64,000 nt of DNA, taken from positions 913,928-977,927 of the forward strand of contig NZ_JAHBAY010000001.1 in the NCBI RefSeq assembly GCF_018499875.1, in the 5' to 3' direction. Of the stretch, positions 9,007 through 17,257 are shown in pieces. The translations under genes were made by a program, and so were the position numbers. The notes beneath the pieces were generated by a model that had not been told where the DNA came from, did no database searches, and saw only the letters and a list, made by a program, of their open reading frames with translations. How positions within the stretch are numbered: position 1 is the stretch's first letter; the number at the start of each line of letters is the position of its first letter. The stretch is from Kineosporia corallincola. Its GTDB lineage: Bacteria > Actinomycetota > Actinomycetes > Actinomycetales > Kineosporiaceae.

Positions 9007-11445
9007 TTACTCCTGCTCGGTGCTTTTGGCGCCGCTCGCCGTTTCGGTGAGCTCACTGTAGGGCCACGACCAGTTGGCGATCTCGGGGGAGTCCTCGCCG
9101 TGTTCGCGGGTGTAGGTACGGGCCTGGATGCGCAGGTCGTCGAGCTTCTGACGCAGGCTGGCCCGGGCGCTGCCGAGCGCCGGAACCCGGTCGATCACGT
9201 CCATGACCAGGCGGAACCGGTCCAGGTCGTTCAGCATCACCATGTCGAAGGGCGTGGTGGTGGTGCCCTCCTCCTTGTAGCCGCGCACGTGGATGTTGCT
9301 GTGGTTGCGGCGACGGTAGGTGAGCCGGTGGATCAGCGTCGGGTAGCCGTGGTAGGCGAAGATCACAGGCTTGTCGGCGGTGAACAGCGCGTCGAACTCG
9401 CTGTCGGACAGGCCGTGCGGGTGCTCCGACTCGGACTGGAGGCGCATCAGGTCGACCACGTTGATCACGCGGACCTTCAGCTCCGGCAGGTACTGGCGCA
9501 GCAGGTCGACCGCGGCCAGCGTCTCCAGGGTCGGGATGTCACCGGCGCAGGCCAGCACCACGTCCGGCTCGCCGTCGCAGTTCGACGCCCACTGCCAGAT
9601 GCCCAGACCCCGCGTGCAGTGCGCGATCGCCTCGTCCATCGTCAGGTAGTTCAGCGCCGGCTGCTTGCCCGCGACGATGACGTTGACGTAGTTCTGGCTG
9701 CGCAGAGCGTGGTCCGTCACCGACAGCAGGGTGTTCGCGTCCGGCGGCAGGTACACCCGGACGACCTCTGCCTTCTTGTTCACCACGTGGTCGATGAACC
9801 CGGGGTCCTGGTGCGAGAACCCGTTGTGGTCCTGACGCCACACGTGCGACGTGAGCAGGTAGTTCAGCGACGGGATCGGGCGCCGCCAGGGGATCTCCTG
9901 GGTCGTCTTCAGCCACTTCGCGTGCTGGTTGAACATCGCGTCGATGATGTGGATGAAGGCTTCGTAGCAGGTGAACAGGCCGTGCCGGCCGGTCAGGTTG
10001 TAGCCCTCCAGCCATCCCTGGCAGAGGTGCTCGGAGAGGACCTCCATCACCTGGCCGCTCGGGTCGAGGTGGTCGTCGCCCTCGATCGTGCCGGTGTTCC
10101 AGGCCCGGTCGGTGACCTCGAAGACCGGGGAGAGCCGGTTGGAGGCGACCTCGTCCGGCCCGAACAGCCGGAAGTTGTCGGGGTTGGCCTTCATCACGTC
10201 GCGCAGCCAGATGCCCATCTGGCGGGTGGCCTCGCTGGACGTGACGGCCGGCTGGTCCACCGGGACCGCGTAGTCACGGAAGTCGGGCAGACGCAGCGAG
10301 CGCATCAGCAGACCGCCGTTGGCGTGCGGGTTGGCGCTCATCCGCCGGTTGCCCTCGGGGGCCAGGGCGGCGATCTCCGGCAGCAGTGAGCCGTCCGGGC
10401 CGAACAGCTCTTCCGGCTTGTAGCTGCGCAGCCACTTCTCCAGCTCGGCGCGGTGGTCGTCGTCCGTGCGGGTACCGGACAGCGGCACCTGGTGCGAGCG
10501 CCAGGAACCCTCGACCTGCTTGCCGTCGACGACCTTGGGGCCGGTCCAGCCCTTCGGGGTGCGCAGGACGATCATCGGCCAGGCCGGCGGCTCTTCGCCC
10601 GCCGTGCCGTTGCGGGCGGCCGTCTGGATCGCCTTGATGTCGTCGAGCGAGGCCTCCAGCGCGGCGGCGAAGGCCTGGTGCACCTGCGCCGGGTCGTCAC
10701 CGGTGACCAGGTACGGCTTGTGGCCGTAGCCCTCCATCAGCGCGACCAGCTGCTTCTCCGGGATGCGGGCGAGCAGGGTGGGGTTGGCGATCTTGTAGCC
10801 GTTCAGGTGCAGGACGGGGAGAACCGCACCGTCGCGTCGCGGGTCGACGAACTTGTTCGAGTGCCAGCTCGCGGCCAGCGGGCCGGTCTCGGCCTCACCG
10901 TCGCCGACCACGGTCAGGGCGACCAGGTCGGGGTTGTCGAAGATGGCGCCGTAGCCGTGCACCAGGGCGTATCCCAGCTCGCCACCCTCGTGGATGGAAC
11001 CGGGCGTCTCCGGGGCCACGTGGCTCGGGACGCCGCCGGGGAAGGAGAACTGGCGGAACAGCTTGCGCAGGCCGGTCTCGTCCTGGGTGATGTGCGAGTA
11101 GACCTGGGAGTACGTGCCCTCCAGGTAGGCGTTCGCCACCAGTCCGGGGCCGCCGTGACCGGGGCCGGTGATGTAGATGGCATTCAGGTCGCGCTGCTTG
11201 ATCAACCGGTTCATGTGCGCGTAGATCAGGTTCAGGCCGGGGGTGGTGCCCCAGTGGCCGAGCAGGCGGGGCTTGATGTGCTCAGCCACCAGCGGCTCGT
11301 TCAGCAGCGGATTGTCGAGCAGGTAGATCTGGCCCACGGACAGGTAGTTCGCAGCGCGCCAGTAGGCATCGATTCCGGCGAGTTCCTCATCCGTGAGGGG
11401 GTTCTCGCTGATCTGTGCGCTCGTACGGGTCAGGCTCTCGGTCAT
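9007..11445 (-). CDS. xfp: Phosphoketolase (xylulose-5-P/fructose-6-P)
   Basis: The product (812 aa) is a thiamine-diphosphate enzyme that cleaves xylulose 5-phosphate (and often fructose 6-phosphate) with phosphate to acetyl phosphate plus a shorter sugar phosphate. Recognisable blocks: [69 protein letters not shown] (diphosphate-binding), TPKGWTGPK and [12 protein letters not shown]. The length is normal for the family. It forms an operon with ackA (5-base gap), giving a shunt that converts sugar phosphate to acetate and ATP without carbon loss at pyruvate. Palindromic sites lie 180-300 bases upstream. Confidence 0.97.
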   Translation of the reverse strand: MTESLTRTSAQISENPLTDEELAGIDAYWRAANYLSVGQIYLLDNPLLNEPLVAEHIKPRLLGHWGTTPGLNLIYAHMNRLIKQRDLNAIYITGPGHGGPGLVANAYLEGTYSQVYSHITQDETGLRKLFRQFSFPGGVPSHVAPETPGSIHEGGELGYALVHGYGAIFDNPDLVALTVVGDGEAETGPLAASWHSNKFVDPRRDGAVLPVLHLNGYKIANPTLLARIPEKQLVALMEGYGHKPYLVTGDDPAQVHQAFAAALEASLDDIKAIQTAARNGTAGEEPPAWPMIVLRTPKGWTGPKVVDGKQVEGSWRSHQVPLSGTRTDDDHRAELEKWLRSYKPEELFGPDGSLLPEIAALAPEGNRRMSANPHANGGLLMRSLRLPDFRDYAVPVDQPAVTSSEATRQMGIWLRDVMKANPDNFRLFGPDEVASNRLSPVFEVTDRAWNTGTIEGDDHLDPSGQVMEVLSEHLCQGWLEGYNLTGRHGLFTCYEAFIHIIDAMFNQHAKWLKTTQEIPWRRPIPSLNYLLTSHVWRQDHNGFSHQDPGFIDHVVNKKAEVVRVYLPPDANTLLSVTDHALRSQNYVNVIVAGKQPALNYLTMDEAIAHCTRGLGIWQWASNCDGEPDVVLACAGDIPTLETLAAVDLLRQYLPELKVRVINVVDLMRLQSESEHPHGLSDSEFDALFTADKPVIFAYHGYPTLIHRLTYRRRNHSNIHVRGYKEEGTTTTPFDMVMLNDLDRFRLVMDVIDRVPALGSARASLRQKLDDLRIQARTYTREHGEDSPEIANWSWPYSELTETASGAKSTEQE

Positions 11446-11624
11446 TGCCGGACCGCTCCTCTCGATCGTGTGACTCGATCCTCTCGGCTCCTCGTCAGAA
11501 TGCCAACGGGACTTTCGTCAGGGGTGGATCGTCTGCTCGGCCCCATTCGTGGCGTCAACCGTCCCCGACCGGGCAGAAGGGGTGGGTGTCGTTGCCCGGC
11601 AGCGGGATCCGTACAGGTTTACGG

Positions 11625-11644
11625 TTGTCCGGACTGCCGGACAA
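11625..11644. promoter_or_regulatory. Perfect inverted repeat upstream of xfp
   Basis: TTGTCCGG-actg-CCGGACAA is an 8+8 perfect inverted repeat with a 4-base spacer, about 180 bases upstream of the xfp start in non-coding DNA. It has the shape of a dimeric regulator operator. The regulator is unknown. Confidence 0.5.
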
Positions 11645-11680
11645 ATTTCCTGATCCGCACTTTGCGTGACTGTGACGTGA

Positions 11681-11695
11681 TGGCACAAAGTGCCA
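11681..11695. promoter_or_regulatory. Palindrome TGGCACAAAGTGCCA upstream of xfp
   Basis: A 15-base palindrome (TGGCAC-AAA-GTGCCA) is followed at once by a second half-site, AAAGTGCCAT. It lies in the xfp upstream region and resembles a regulator operator with an extra half-site. Nothing in the sequence identifies the regulator. Confidence 0.5.
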
Positions 11696-11715
11696 CAGAA
11701 AGTGCCATCCGTAGT

Positions 11716-11744
11716 CTTGCCAAGACGGTGCGTGTCATGGCAAG
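11716..11744. promoter_or_regulatory. Inverted repeat CTTGCCA-N15-TGGCAAG
   Basis: A spaced inverted repeat with perfect 7-base arms, next to the 11681 palindrome and sharing its TGCCA core. It may be part of the same control region, or it may be chance. Confidence 0.35.
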
Positions 11745-11832
11745 GGTGCGGGTCCGGCATCAGACGTGGGGACGCCGGGAGCGGCCGGGGAGCGTCCCTT
11801 GCGGAAAGTGCCCGGCAGGGCGGTGAGCTGGT

Positions 11833-11866
11833 CGGGGCTCCTCGTCGTCCATGATTGAGAGCCCCG
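11833..11866. repeat. Intergenic hairpin with TCGTCGTCC core
   Basis: The arms CGGGGCTC and GAGCCCCG enclose a loop that contains the core CTCGTCGTCCATGATTGA. Twenty bases of it are identical to the minus-strand reading of the element at 17195-17227. It lies downstream of the SGNH esterase gene, after that gene's own terminator, and upstream of the xfp promoter. Its function is unknown; it may be a second terminator. Confidence 0.55.
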
Positions 11867-11888
11867 GCAGTGTGGTGAAACAGTGCCG

Positions 11889-11917
11889 CCTGCACCGTGT
11901 CTCGGACACGGTGCAGG
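11889..11917 (-). terminator. Terminator hairpin of the SGNH esterase gene
   Basis: A perfect 13-base stem, CCTGCACCGTGTC / GACACGGTGCAGG, with a 3-base loop. It begins 20 bases past the minus-strand stop at 11938. Confidence 0.8.
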
Positions 11918-11937
11918 CCGCACGGGGCGCGGGGGAA

Positions 11938-13011
11938 TCAGTGGCGGAGGTAGCGGGCGACGATCGGGGTCAGCTCGGTGGCGATGCCGGCGTGACCGGC
12001 GTCGTTGGGGTGGACCAGGTCGTTGAGGCCCTCGGCGGTCAGCCAGCCGGTGGTGTCCACGTAGACGACGCGGCGGTCCCCGGCCGTTCTGCGGGCTGCC
12101 ACGGCGGCCTGGGTCTCGGTCTCCCAGCGCCCGATGAACGTGCGTAGCGCGAGAATGGTGGCGTGCGGGTACTTTTCCCGGACGTTCGTCAGCAGATTCT
12201 CGTAGCCCGCCTGGAAGTCGGCGCCGACCACGCCGTGGCTGGTGTCGTTGGTGCCGAGATTGATGACGACCACATCGGCCTGGTAGCGCCGGAAGTCCCA
12301 GGTGGGCGCCCCGTCGACGGCGCTGGAGGCGGTGAACCGCTGCTCCAGGCCCACGCAGCCGATACCCCGGATGCTCTCCTGCGCCGTCAGTTCGCGCAGG
12401 CAGGCGCCGCCCTGGGCGATCTGGGTGTGCCGCACGCCGAGCTGCTCGCCGACCAGCCAGGGGTAGGAGGTGAGGGCGACCTGGCTGGAGGTCTGGCCGA
12501 CGGTGATGGAGTCACCGAGGAACTCGACCACCTGGCGTGGCGTCCGGGTCGGCAGGGTCCGCGCCCCCTCGTCCAGGACGAGCCCCTGGAACACGGCGTC
12601 ACCGTGGTAGGAGCCCGCGACGATCCGGTACGACACGGTGAGGGTGTGCCGGCCGCTCTCCAGCGGGGTGGGGGTGAGGTCGACGGTGCCGCTGACGTTG
12701 GACAGGTAGGTGTAGGCCCCGCCGTCGATGCTGTAGTAGAGCGAGATGGTGCCGCGCTGTTGCAGTTTCACCGTGGTGCCGGTGAAACTGGTGCGGAGGT
12801 AGGCGCCTGCCCACCCGGGGACGTAGGCGGTGGGGTCGGTGGTGTCCCAGCGGCCGACGAAGGAGATGTTGCGGTCGGTCGGCGAGCCGTCGCCGGTGTT
12901 GGTGCTCGTGGCTGCGCTCGTGGCTGTGCCGGTGGCCAGGGCCGGGGAGGCCGGCATTATGGCCAGGGCCGCCACGGCGAGGGCGACGACGGATCTTCTC
13001 AGCAGGCTCAT
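11938..13011 (-). CDS. Secreted SGNH/GDSL hydrolase, CE2-like carbohydrate esterase
   Basis: The product (357 aa) begins with a Sec signal peptide, MSLLRRSVVALAVAALAIMP, with likely cleavage after PALA near residue 26. Residues ~40-150 form a beta-sandwich (ISFVGRWDTT, WAGAYLRTSFTGTTVKL, SIDGGAYTYL). The catalytic SGNH domain then follows: FLGDSITVG (~160, catalytic Ser), VVINLGTNDTSH (~254) and LVHPNDAGHAGI (~337, Asp-x-x-His). This two-domain plan resembles CE2 acetyl esterases that remove acetyl groups from plant polysaccharides. It is transcribed alone, with its own terminator at 11889. The substrate assignment is inferred. Confidence 0.88.
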   Translation of the reverse strand: MSLLRRSVVALAVAALAIMPASPALATGTATSAATSTNTGDGSPTDRNISFVGRWDTTDPTAYVPGWAGAYLRTSFTGTTVKLQQRGTISLYYSIDGGAYTYLSNVSGTVDLTPTPLESGRHTLTVSYRIVAGSYHGDAVFQGLVLDEGARTLPTRTPRQVVEFLGDSITVGQTSSQVALTSYPWLVGEQLGVRHTQIAQGGACLRELTAQESIRGIGCVGLEQRFTASSAVDGAPTWDFRRYQADVVVINLGTNDTSHGVVGADFQAGYENLLTNVREKYPHATILALRTFIGRWETETQAAVAARRTAGDRRVVYVDTTGWLTAEGLNDLVHPNDAGHAGIATELTPIVARYLRH

Positions 13012-13212
13012 GAGGGCTCACTTCCGCGGGAGGCCAGGCATGCGTCAGGGGAAAGTCTTTGATGCGTCTTTCGCGAAGTAATCCTCAGTTGGCGCGGGCG
13101 GACTGGCAAGCGTTTTCCCAGTTTTCCGGGATTTGCGGGGAGCGGTGCCGGCCGGAAGCTGTTCGGGGCGAATCGGCTGACCGGGCAGGAGGCCTTCGCT
13201 AGTGTCCCGGGC

Positions 13213-13833
13213 ATGGATGGGGATCGGGGGGCCTCGGTCGAGGCGATGGCCGCGCTCTACGCGGCCGAGGAAAGCGCGATCATGAGCACCAACGGCTACA
13301 TCTCGACGCTGATGGGGGCGGGCATCGCCTACATCGGTGTCACCCTGACCTTCACCGAGAAGTTCGGTGACGAGGTGTCGTGGTGGCTGGTCGCGCTGCT
13401 GCCGGTGCCCACCTGGCTGATCTCGGCCTACCAGATTCTGCTGGCGAATACCGTTTTCCTGCGCACCATCTCGGTGCGGATCCTGGAGAAGAGACTGGTC
13501 GGGACGGCTGGGTTCACGACCGCCGAGCACGATCTGATCGGAGGCTGGCGGTCCGACCTGGTGCGCGACATCCATTCTCCGCACAAGCCTTTCGCCGCCG
13601 GCACCCTGCTGGCCTACCTGGGTAACGTGCTGCTGGTGGTGGCTTATACGGCTTGGATCGTCTGGTTCGCCTGGGTACGGGGGCTGCACTGGTGGGGGCT
13701 GGCTTATGCGGCTGGTTATCTCGGGGCTTGCTGGATCGTCACGGCCAGCTGGTGGCGGGGGCAGGTCATCGCCTCACGGCAGAAGACCGAGGCGGTCAGG
13801 GTCGGGTTGCTGCGCGGCGACCTGCCGTTCTGA
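13213..13833 (+). CDS. Small multi-pass membrane protein, unknown
   Basis: The product (206 aa) starts at ATG 13213. Four hydrophobic segments are visible: TLMGAGIAYIGVTLTF, WWLVALLPVPTWLISAYQIL, LLAYLGNVLLVVAYTAWIVW and WGLAYAAGYLGACWIVTAS. Between TM2 and TM3 is a cytosolic stretch of ~60 residues (RILEKRLVGTAGFTTAEHDL). No catalytic motif is seen and I do not recognise the family. It converges with the hipA remnant, whose end is 45 bases away. Confidence 0.75.
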   Translation: MDGDRGASVEAMAALYAAEESAIMSTNGYISTLMGAGIAYIGVTLTFTEKFGDEVSWWLVALLPVPTWLISAYQILLANTVFLRTISVRILEKRLVGTAGFTTAEHDLIGGWRSDLVRDIHSPHKPFAAGTLLAYLGNVLLVVAYTAWIVWFAWVRGLHWWGLAYAAGYLGACWIVTASWWRGQVIASRQKTEAVRVGLLRGDLPF

Positions 13834-13877
13834 GGCGGTGGGTTCTGGTCTTCGTGGAGGCGCCCTGTCTCAGTCTG

Positions 13878-15193
13878 TCAGTGTCCCGGTCCGGGCGAGA
13901 CGGGGCGGGTGACGGTCTGGTCGGGACGCCACGTCCCGTTGACGTGCTCGGCGATGCGCTCAGCCATCACGTTGGCTTCGGCCTGCACGTCCGCCGGTAG
14001 TGAGGCGGCCGCACGTTCCAGAGCGCCGGGCAGTTCTCGGCGCAGTTCCTCGACCCAGGCGACGCCCTGCTCCCCAGGGACACCGATCTGCTTGGCCGCT
14101 CGCTTCCAGTCGGAGATGCCGACGTCCAGAAATCGCCAGTGTTCTCCGATCTTCATGGCGGAGTCCAGGCGCTCGTACTGTGGATAGCAGGCCGCGGATG
14201 CGACGTCGTAGAGCGGGCCGATCTGGGCGCGGTTCCCGATCAGGATGAGTGAGTAGTTCTTGGCATGAGCGTCGGTGCCACCGATGAGGGCGTTGAGAGC
14301 GAGACCCTTGAAAAAGCGCTCAGCCGAGACGGTTCGGTCGTCCAGCTGGAGTTGCCGTATCAGCCTGCCGACTGCGGCCACGCCAGGGCCACCGTCATTC
14401 TGATACTTCTGGCTGGGGTGGACCGCCAGAGCCTGACACAGATCTTCCTGGTGAACCCGGTACCAGCGGCCGGCGTCGTCCTGGTTTCGGTCGTAGCGGT
14501 GCGAAATGACGGCGTGGACGTCAGCCACCTCGACCAGGCTCACCTCGGCCGTCAGGAGACCTGCCTGATAGGCGGTCCGCTGGCACAGCGCCTCGTTGAC
14601 ATGGTGACGCTGGAAGGCCCGCAGGGCGGGCTTGATGATGCAGTTGGTCGGTGTCGAATCCCGGGGAATGCCCAAGGCTCCGGTTTCGGGGTCGCGGAAC
14701 AGCGCGTCTTCGGCTGGGCGCCCGCCAGGCTCCACCGGCCGCCGAACCGGCCGGGGTCCCAGTCCTCGTCGTGTTCGGCGAGATCACGTGCGAGCGAGGC
14801 GAAGTCGTCGTCGCTGAGCCACTCGATGTCACCGGTTCGCTCGGCGGCGTCGGACGCGTCCGCGTCGGGTGGCATGATCTGCACCGCGCCCGCAGCATCG
14901 CGGCCGACATGCCGTAGGAGCGAGAAGGGGTTTCTCGGGTTGGCGCCGTATTGCTGGCCCCAGCGTTGGCGGGCTGCGTCGGAGTCGGGGAGCAGCCCGT
15001 CGAGGTAGGCGCTGACCACCTTGTTCGTGTGCTTGCCTGCGGCCAGAGGCATGGACAGCGAAAGTGGTGTTGTGTCCGGGGCCGCTCGGTATTCCTCGTC
15101 GTAGGTGAAAGACAAGGCTCCCTGCGGCGACTGATGCACCTCACCGATGAATGTGCCGTCGAGGAAGACCTGCAACTGCTGCGGCCCTGCCAT
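13878..15193 (-). pseudogene. hipA: hipA-like kinase gene broken by a one-base frameshift
   Basis: HipA toxins are serine kinases that phosphorylate glutamyl-tRNA synthetase. Here the N-terminal half (from ATG 15193: LQVFLDGTFIGEVHQSPQGA ... GRWSLAGAQPK) and the C-terminal half (ALFRDPETGALGIPRDSTPT ... LNALIGGTDAHAKNYSLI ... IGPLYDVASA) lie in different frames. They join at about 14700-14710, right after the conserved SLAGAQPK loop, where AAGAC-GCGCTG lacks one base. The kinase signature GGTDAHAKN and metal-binding YD remain in the second half. Either a true null mutation or a sequencing deletion explains it. The start overlaps the hipB stop (TGATG), so the pair was translationally coupled. 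Confidence 0.8.
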
Positions 15194-15594
15194 CAGCGTG
15201 CTCGTTTTGCGAACAGCGACACGAAGGGGTCGGTGGGGCCCTCGTCCTTGGCGCGGGAGGAGCGAGTGGCAGGCTCGGCTGTCGTTCTGCGCGAGCTGCG
15301 AGTAGCGTCGGACTTCCTGCTGGCCTGAGGTGTTTCGGGTGGAGGCGCCTCAGGCTCGGCCCGCGAGGCTGAGGCGGTGGCGGCGGGTTGTTGCTCGACG
15401 TCAAGAGCCAGGCCCAGGACGACCAGGGCGTCCAGGACCTTCTGGGTCTCCAGGCGAGGCTGACCGCTTTCCAGGCGCACGATCCAATCGCGGCCGACAC
15501 CCAGACGATCGGCCAAGACAGCCTGGGTCATCCCCTGGGCACGCCTGGCGGCACGCACCAGTGCACCGATGTCGCGGACAGTGGTGACGCGCAT
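15193..15594 (-). CDS. hipB: HipB-like antitoxin, XRE-family DNA-binding protein
   Basis: The product is 133 aa. Residues 5-65 form a Cro/CI helix-turn-helix (LVRAARRAQGMTQAVLADRL, then GVGRDWIVRLESGQPRLE) followed by VLDALVVLGLALDVE, as in HipB. Unusually, ~60 residues of Ser/Arg/Pro-rich tail follow, ending DPFVSLFAKRAR; classical HipB is ~88 aa. It sits directly upstream of the hipA gene with a TGATG overlap. As an antitoxin it should bind HipA and repress its own promoter; candidate operator repeats lie at 15645-15706. Confidence 0.85.
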   Translation of the reverse strand: MRVTTVRDIGALVRAARRAQGMTQAVLADRLGVGRDWIVRLESGQPRLETQKVLDALVVLGLALDVEQQPAATASASRAEPEAPPPETPQASRKSDATRSSRRTTAEPATRSSRAKDEGPTDPFVSLFAKRAR

Positions 15595-15644
15595 CGCCCT
15601 GACCTTCTAGATACGTGGCTGCTTCCTGATTGACAAGTGTAGGC

Positions 15645-15706
15645 GTTCGGCAACTTTTTGGAAAGATGCCGAACGGCAACATCGGCTGGTGTGGTCGTTC
15701 GGCAAC
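15645..15706. promoter_or_regulatory. Candidate HipB operator repeats
   Basis: The sequence GTTCGGCAAC occurs at 15645 and 15697 in the same orientation. An inverted GCCGAAC lies between them at 15668. This sits 50-110 bases upstream of the hipB start, where an autoregulatory HipB operator is expected. The spacing of one inverted and one direct copy fits cooperative dimer binding. The assignment is inferred from position and repetition. Confidence 0.5.
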
Positions 15707-16120
15707 AGCCTGAGCAGAGTGGTCTCAAGGGGGCAGCGCATCTCCTTGTCCCGCAAGGAACGCTATGAGTTTCTCGTGGGGAGCGCGCCATCCTGGCCTC
15801 TGGCGGGGGCGGTCGTCGAGGAGGTCGGCGACCTCGTCCAGGGGACCTGGGTGTGCTCGGCCATCTCGGTGCCCGGGTCCCAGGGCGGGGTCTCCGACGG
15901 CGCCTGCGGGAGCTTCTGGCCGTCTGGACGTGGGCGTCGATCGGGGATCAGGCCTGATCGTGAGATGTCGGCCAGCACCCGCGAGATCGCCCAGTCGTCG
16001 TCGGAGGCGGTGCGGGTGTGCCCTACGTGTTGTTAACGGCTGTCGTGGTTCTGGTCGATTGCGGCTAGGGGAGGCGTTGTGGCGCTCTGGCGGCAAACGT
16101 TAGTGGGCTGGATACACGAC
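15707..16120. other. Gene-poor stretch between hipBA and tRNA-Arg
   Basis: About 400 bases hold only short frames without start-site support or recognisable family features. The longest minus-strand frames (15725-16096, 15763-15978) overlap each other and look random or decayed. The stretch lies just downstream of the tRNA 3' end, a typical place for integration debris, but I found no direct repeat of the tRNA end. Confidence 0.4.
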
Positions 16121-16161
16121 AATGGCCTGCTCTCCAGGGTTTTCCTGGTCAGCAGGCCATT
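16121..16161 (-). terminator. Terminator hairpin downstream of tRNA-Arg
   Basis: A perfect 11-base stem, AATGGCCTGCT / AGCAGGCCATT, with an inner CCAGG/CCTGG stem. It starts 20 bases beyond the tRNA 3' end on the minus strand. Confidence 0.75.
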
Positions 16162-16180
16162 CGTGCGCTTCAGCAAGAAG

Positions 16181-16252
16181 TGCCCCCGGCAGGATTCGAA
16201 CCTGCGCTTTCGCCTCCGGAGGGCGACGCTCTATCCCCTGAGCTACGGGGGC
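16181..16252 (-). tRNA. tRNA-Arg (anticodon CCG)
   Basis: The minus strand folds as a full 72-base cloverleaf: acceptor GCCCCCG/CGGGGGC with discriminator A, D-arm GCTC/GAGC, anticodon stem TCGCC/GGCGA with loop CTCCGGA (T33, anticodon CCG), a 4-base variable loop, and T-arm GCAGG-TTCGAAT-CCTGC. It decodes CGG arginine codons, which are abundant here. No CCA is encoded. A terminator hairpin follows at 16121-16161. Confidence 0.97.
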
Positions 16253-16315
16253 TCGGGTGTCACTGACACTAGCAGTCCGGTGCCCTCGGCCGCCAATGCG
16301 CTGGACGGTGTCGGG

Positions 16316-17041
16316 TCAGCCCTCGGCCTCCCGCAGGTCCAGCTCCTGGTCGCTGCCCTCGATCAGGATGTCGAGGAACGCGGCGGCCTCGGTGGCCGCC
16401 GCATCGGCGTCGCCGTTGACGACGGCGTCGACCAGGGCGGAGTGGTCCTCGTCGTCGGGGGAGATGTAGGTGACGTTCACGCGGACGTTCTCCTGGAGCG
16501 CGACGACCAGGTTGTCGTAGAGGTCGATGAGCACCGGGTTGTGTGAGGCCTGGACGATGGCACGGTGCAGGCGCACGTCGCGTTCCACCAGCTCGTCCAG
16601 ATCGCCGAGCCGGCGGGCGGCCTGGCGGCCGGCCACGAGCTCTTGCAGCAGGGCGACGTCGGCGGTGGTGCGGCGGCTGGCGGCGAGCCGGGCGGCGCCG
16701 ACCTCCAGGGTGCGGCGGACCTCCAGCACGTCGAGGCGTCGCGCGTTCGCCACCCGGCGGCTGACGGCGCCCGCTAGCTCGCTGGCGGCCAGTACATAGG
16801 TGCCGGAGCCCTGGCGTCGTTCGAGCAGGCCGGCATGGACCAGGGACTGCACGGCCTCGCGCACCGTGTTGCGACTGGTGCCGGTGAGCTGGGAGAGCTC
16901 GGTCTCGGTGGGGATGCGTTCGCCGACCGCCCAGCCGCCCTCGGTGATCTGGGTTCTGAGCTGCTCGATGACTTGGTCGATCAGACCTGCCCGCCGGGCG
17001 GAACGGAGCGAACTCGGAGCCTCACTCACCGGGGCTGACAT
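16316..17041 (-). CDS. GntR-family transcriptional regulator, FadR/FCD subfamily
   Basis: The product is 241 aa. An N-terminal winged helix (VIEQLRTQITEGGWAVGERI, then PTETELSQLTGTSRNTVREA) is followed by the effector-binding FCD domain (LDVLEVRRTLEVGAARLAA, FHRAIVQ-like RLHRAIVQASHNPVL, DHSALVDAVVNGDADAA). The histidines of the metal/ligand site (H in VRLHRAIV and DEDHSALV) are present. It ends in an acidic tail. It is transcribed toward the tRNA and no linked transporter or enzyme shows its ligand. Confidence 0.9.
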   Translation of the reverse strand: MSAPVSEAPSSLRSARRAGLIDQVIEQLRTQITEGGWAVGERIPTETELSQLTGTSRNTVREAVQSLVHAGLLERRQGSGTYVLAASELAGAVSRRVANARRLDVLEVRRTLEVGAARLAASRRTTADVALLQELVAGRQAARRLGDLDELVERDVRLHRAIVQASHNPVLIDLYDNLVVALQENVRVNVTYISPDDEDHSALVDAVVNGDADAAATEAAAFLDILIEGSDQELDLREAEG

Positions 17042-17194
17042 CAGATCATCCTATCAATCGCTGGCGGATCGGAAGGGGCTTGCGAACGGCATGCGGCAAG
17101 AGTGCCACGTCCCGGGGTGCACCCGCCGCAGATCGGGCCAGGCGTGACCGAAAACCCCAGGACAATACGGTTCCAGACGGAACATGTCGACCCG

Positions 17195-17227
17195 TCGTCG
17201 TCCATCGTTCTCAATCATGGACGACGA
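17195..17227. repeat. Perfect inverted repeat of the TCGTCGTCC family
   Basis: TCGTCGTCCAT and ATGGACGACGA are perfect 11-base arms separated by 11 bases. It lies 31 bases past the stop of the minus-strand HD gene, so it may terminate that gene. Its minus-strand reading shares 20 identical bases with the element at 11833-11866. Confidence 0.65.
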
Positions 17228-17257
17228 GTGGCCCGGCCGACCCCGCCGCCGTTCCGG

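Noticed and set aside
15725..16096. Possible small gene between hipBA and tRNA-Arg
   Set aside because: Several overlapping short frames, no ribosome site, no recognisable domain; treated as non-coding.
15707..16180. Integration (att) site at tRNA-Arg
   Set aside because: No direct repeat of the tRNA 3' end and no integrase gene were found nearby.
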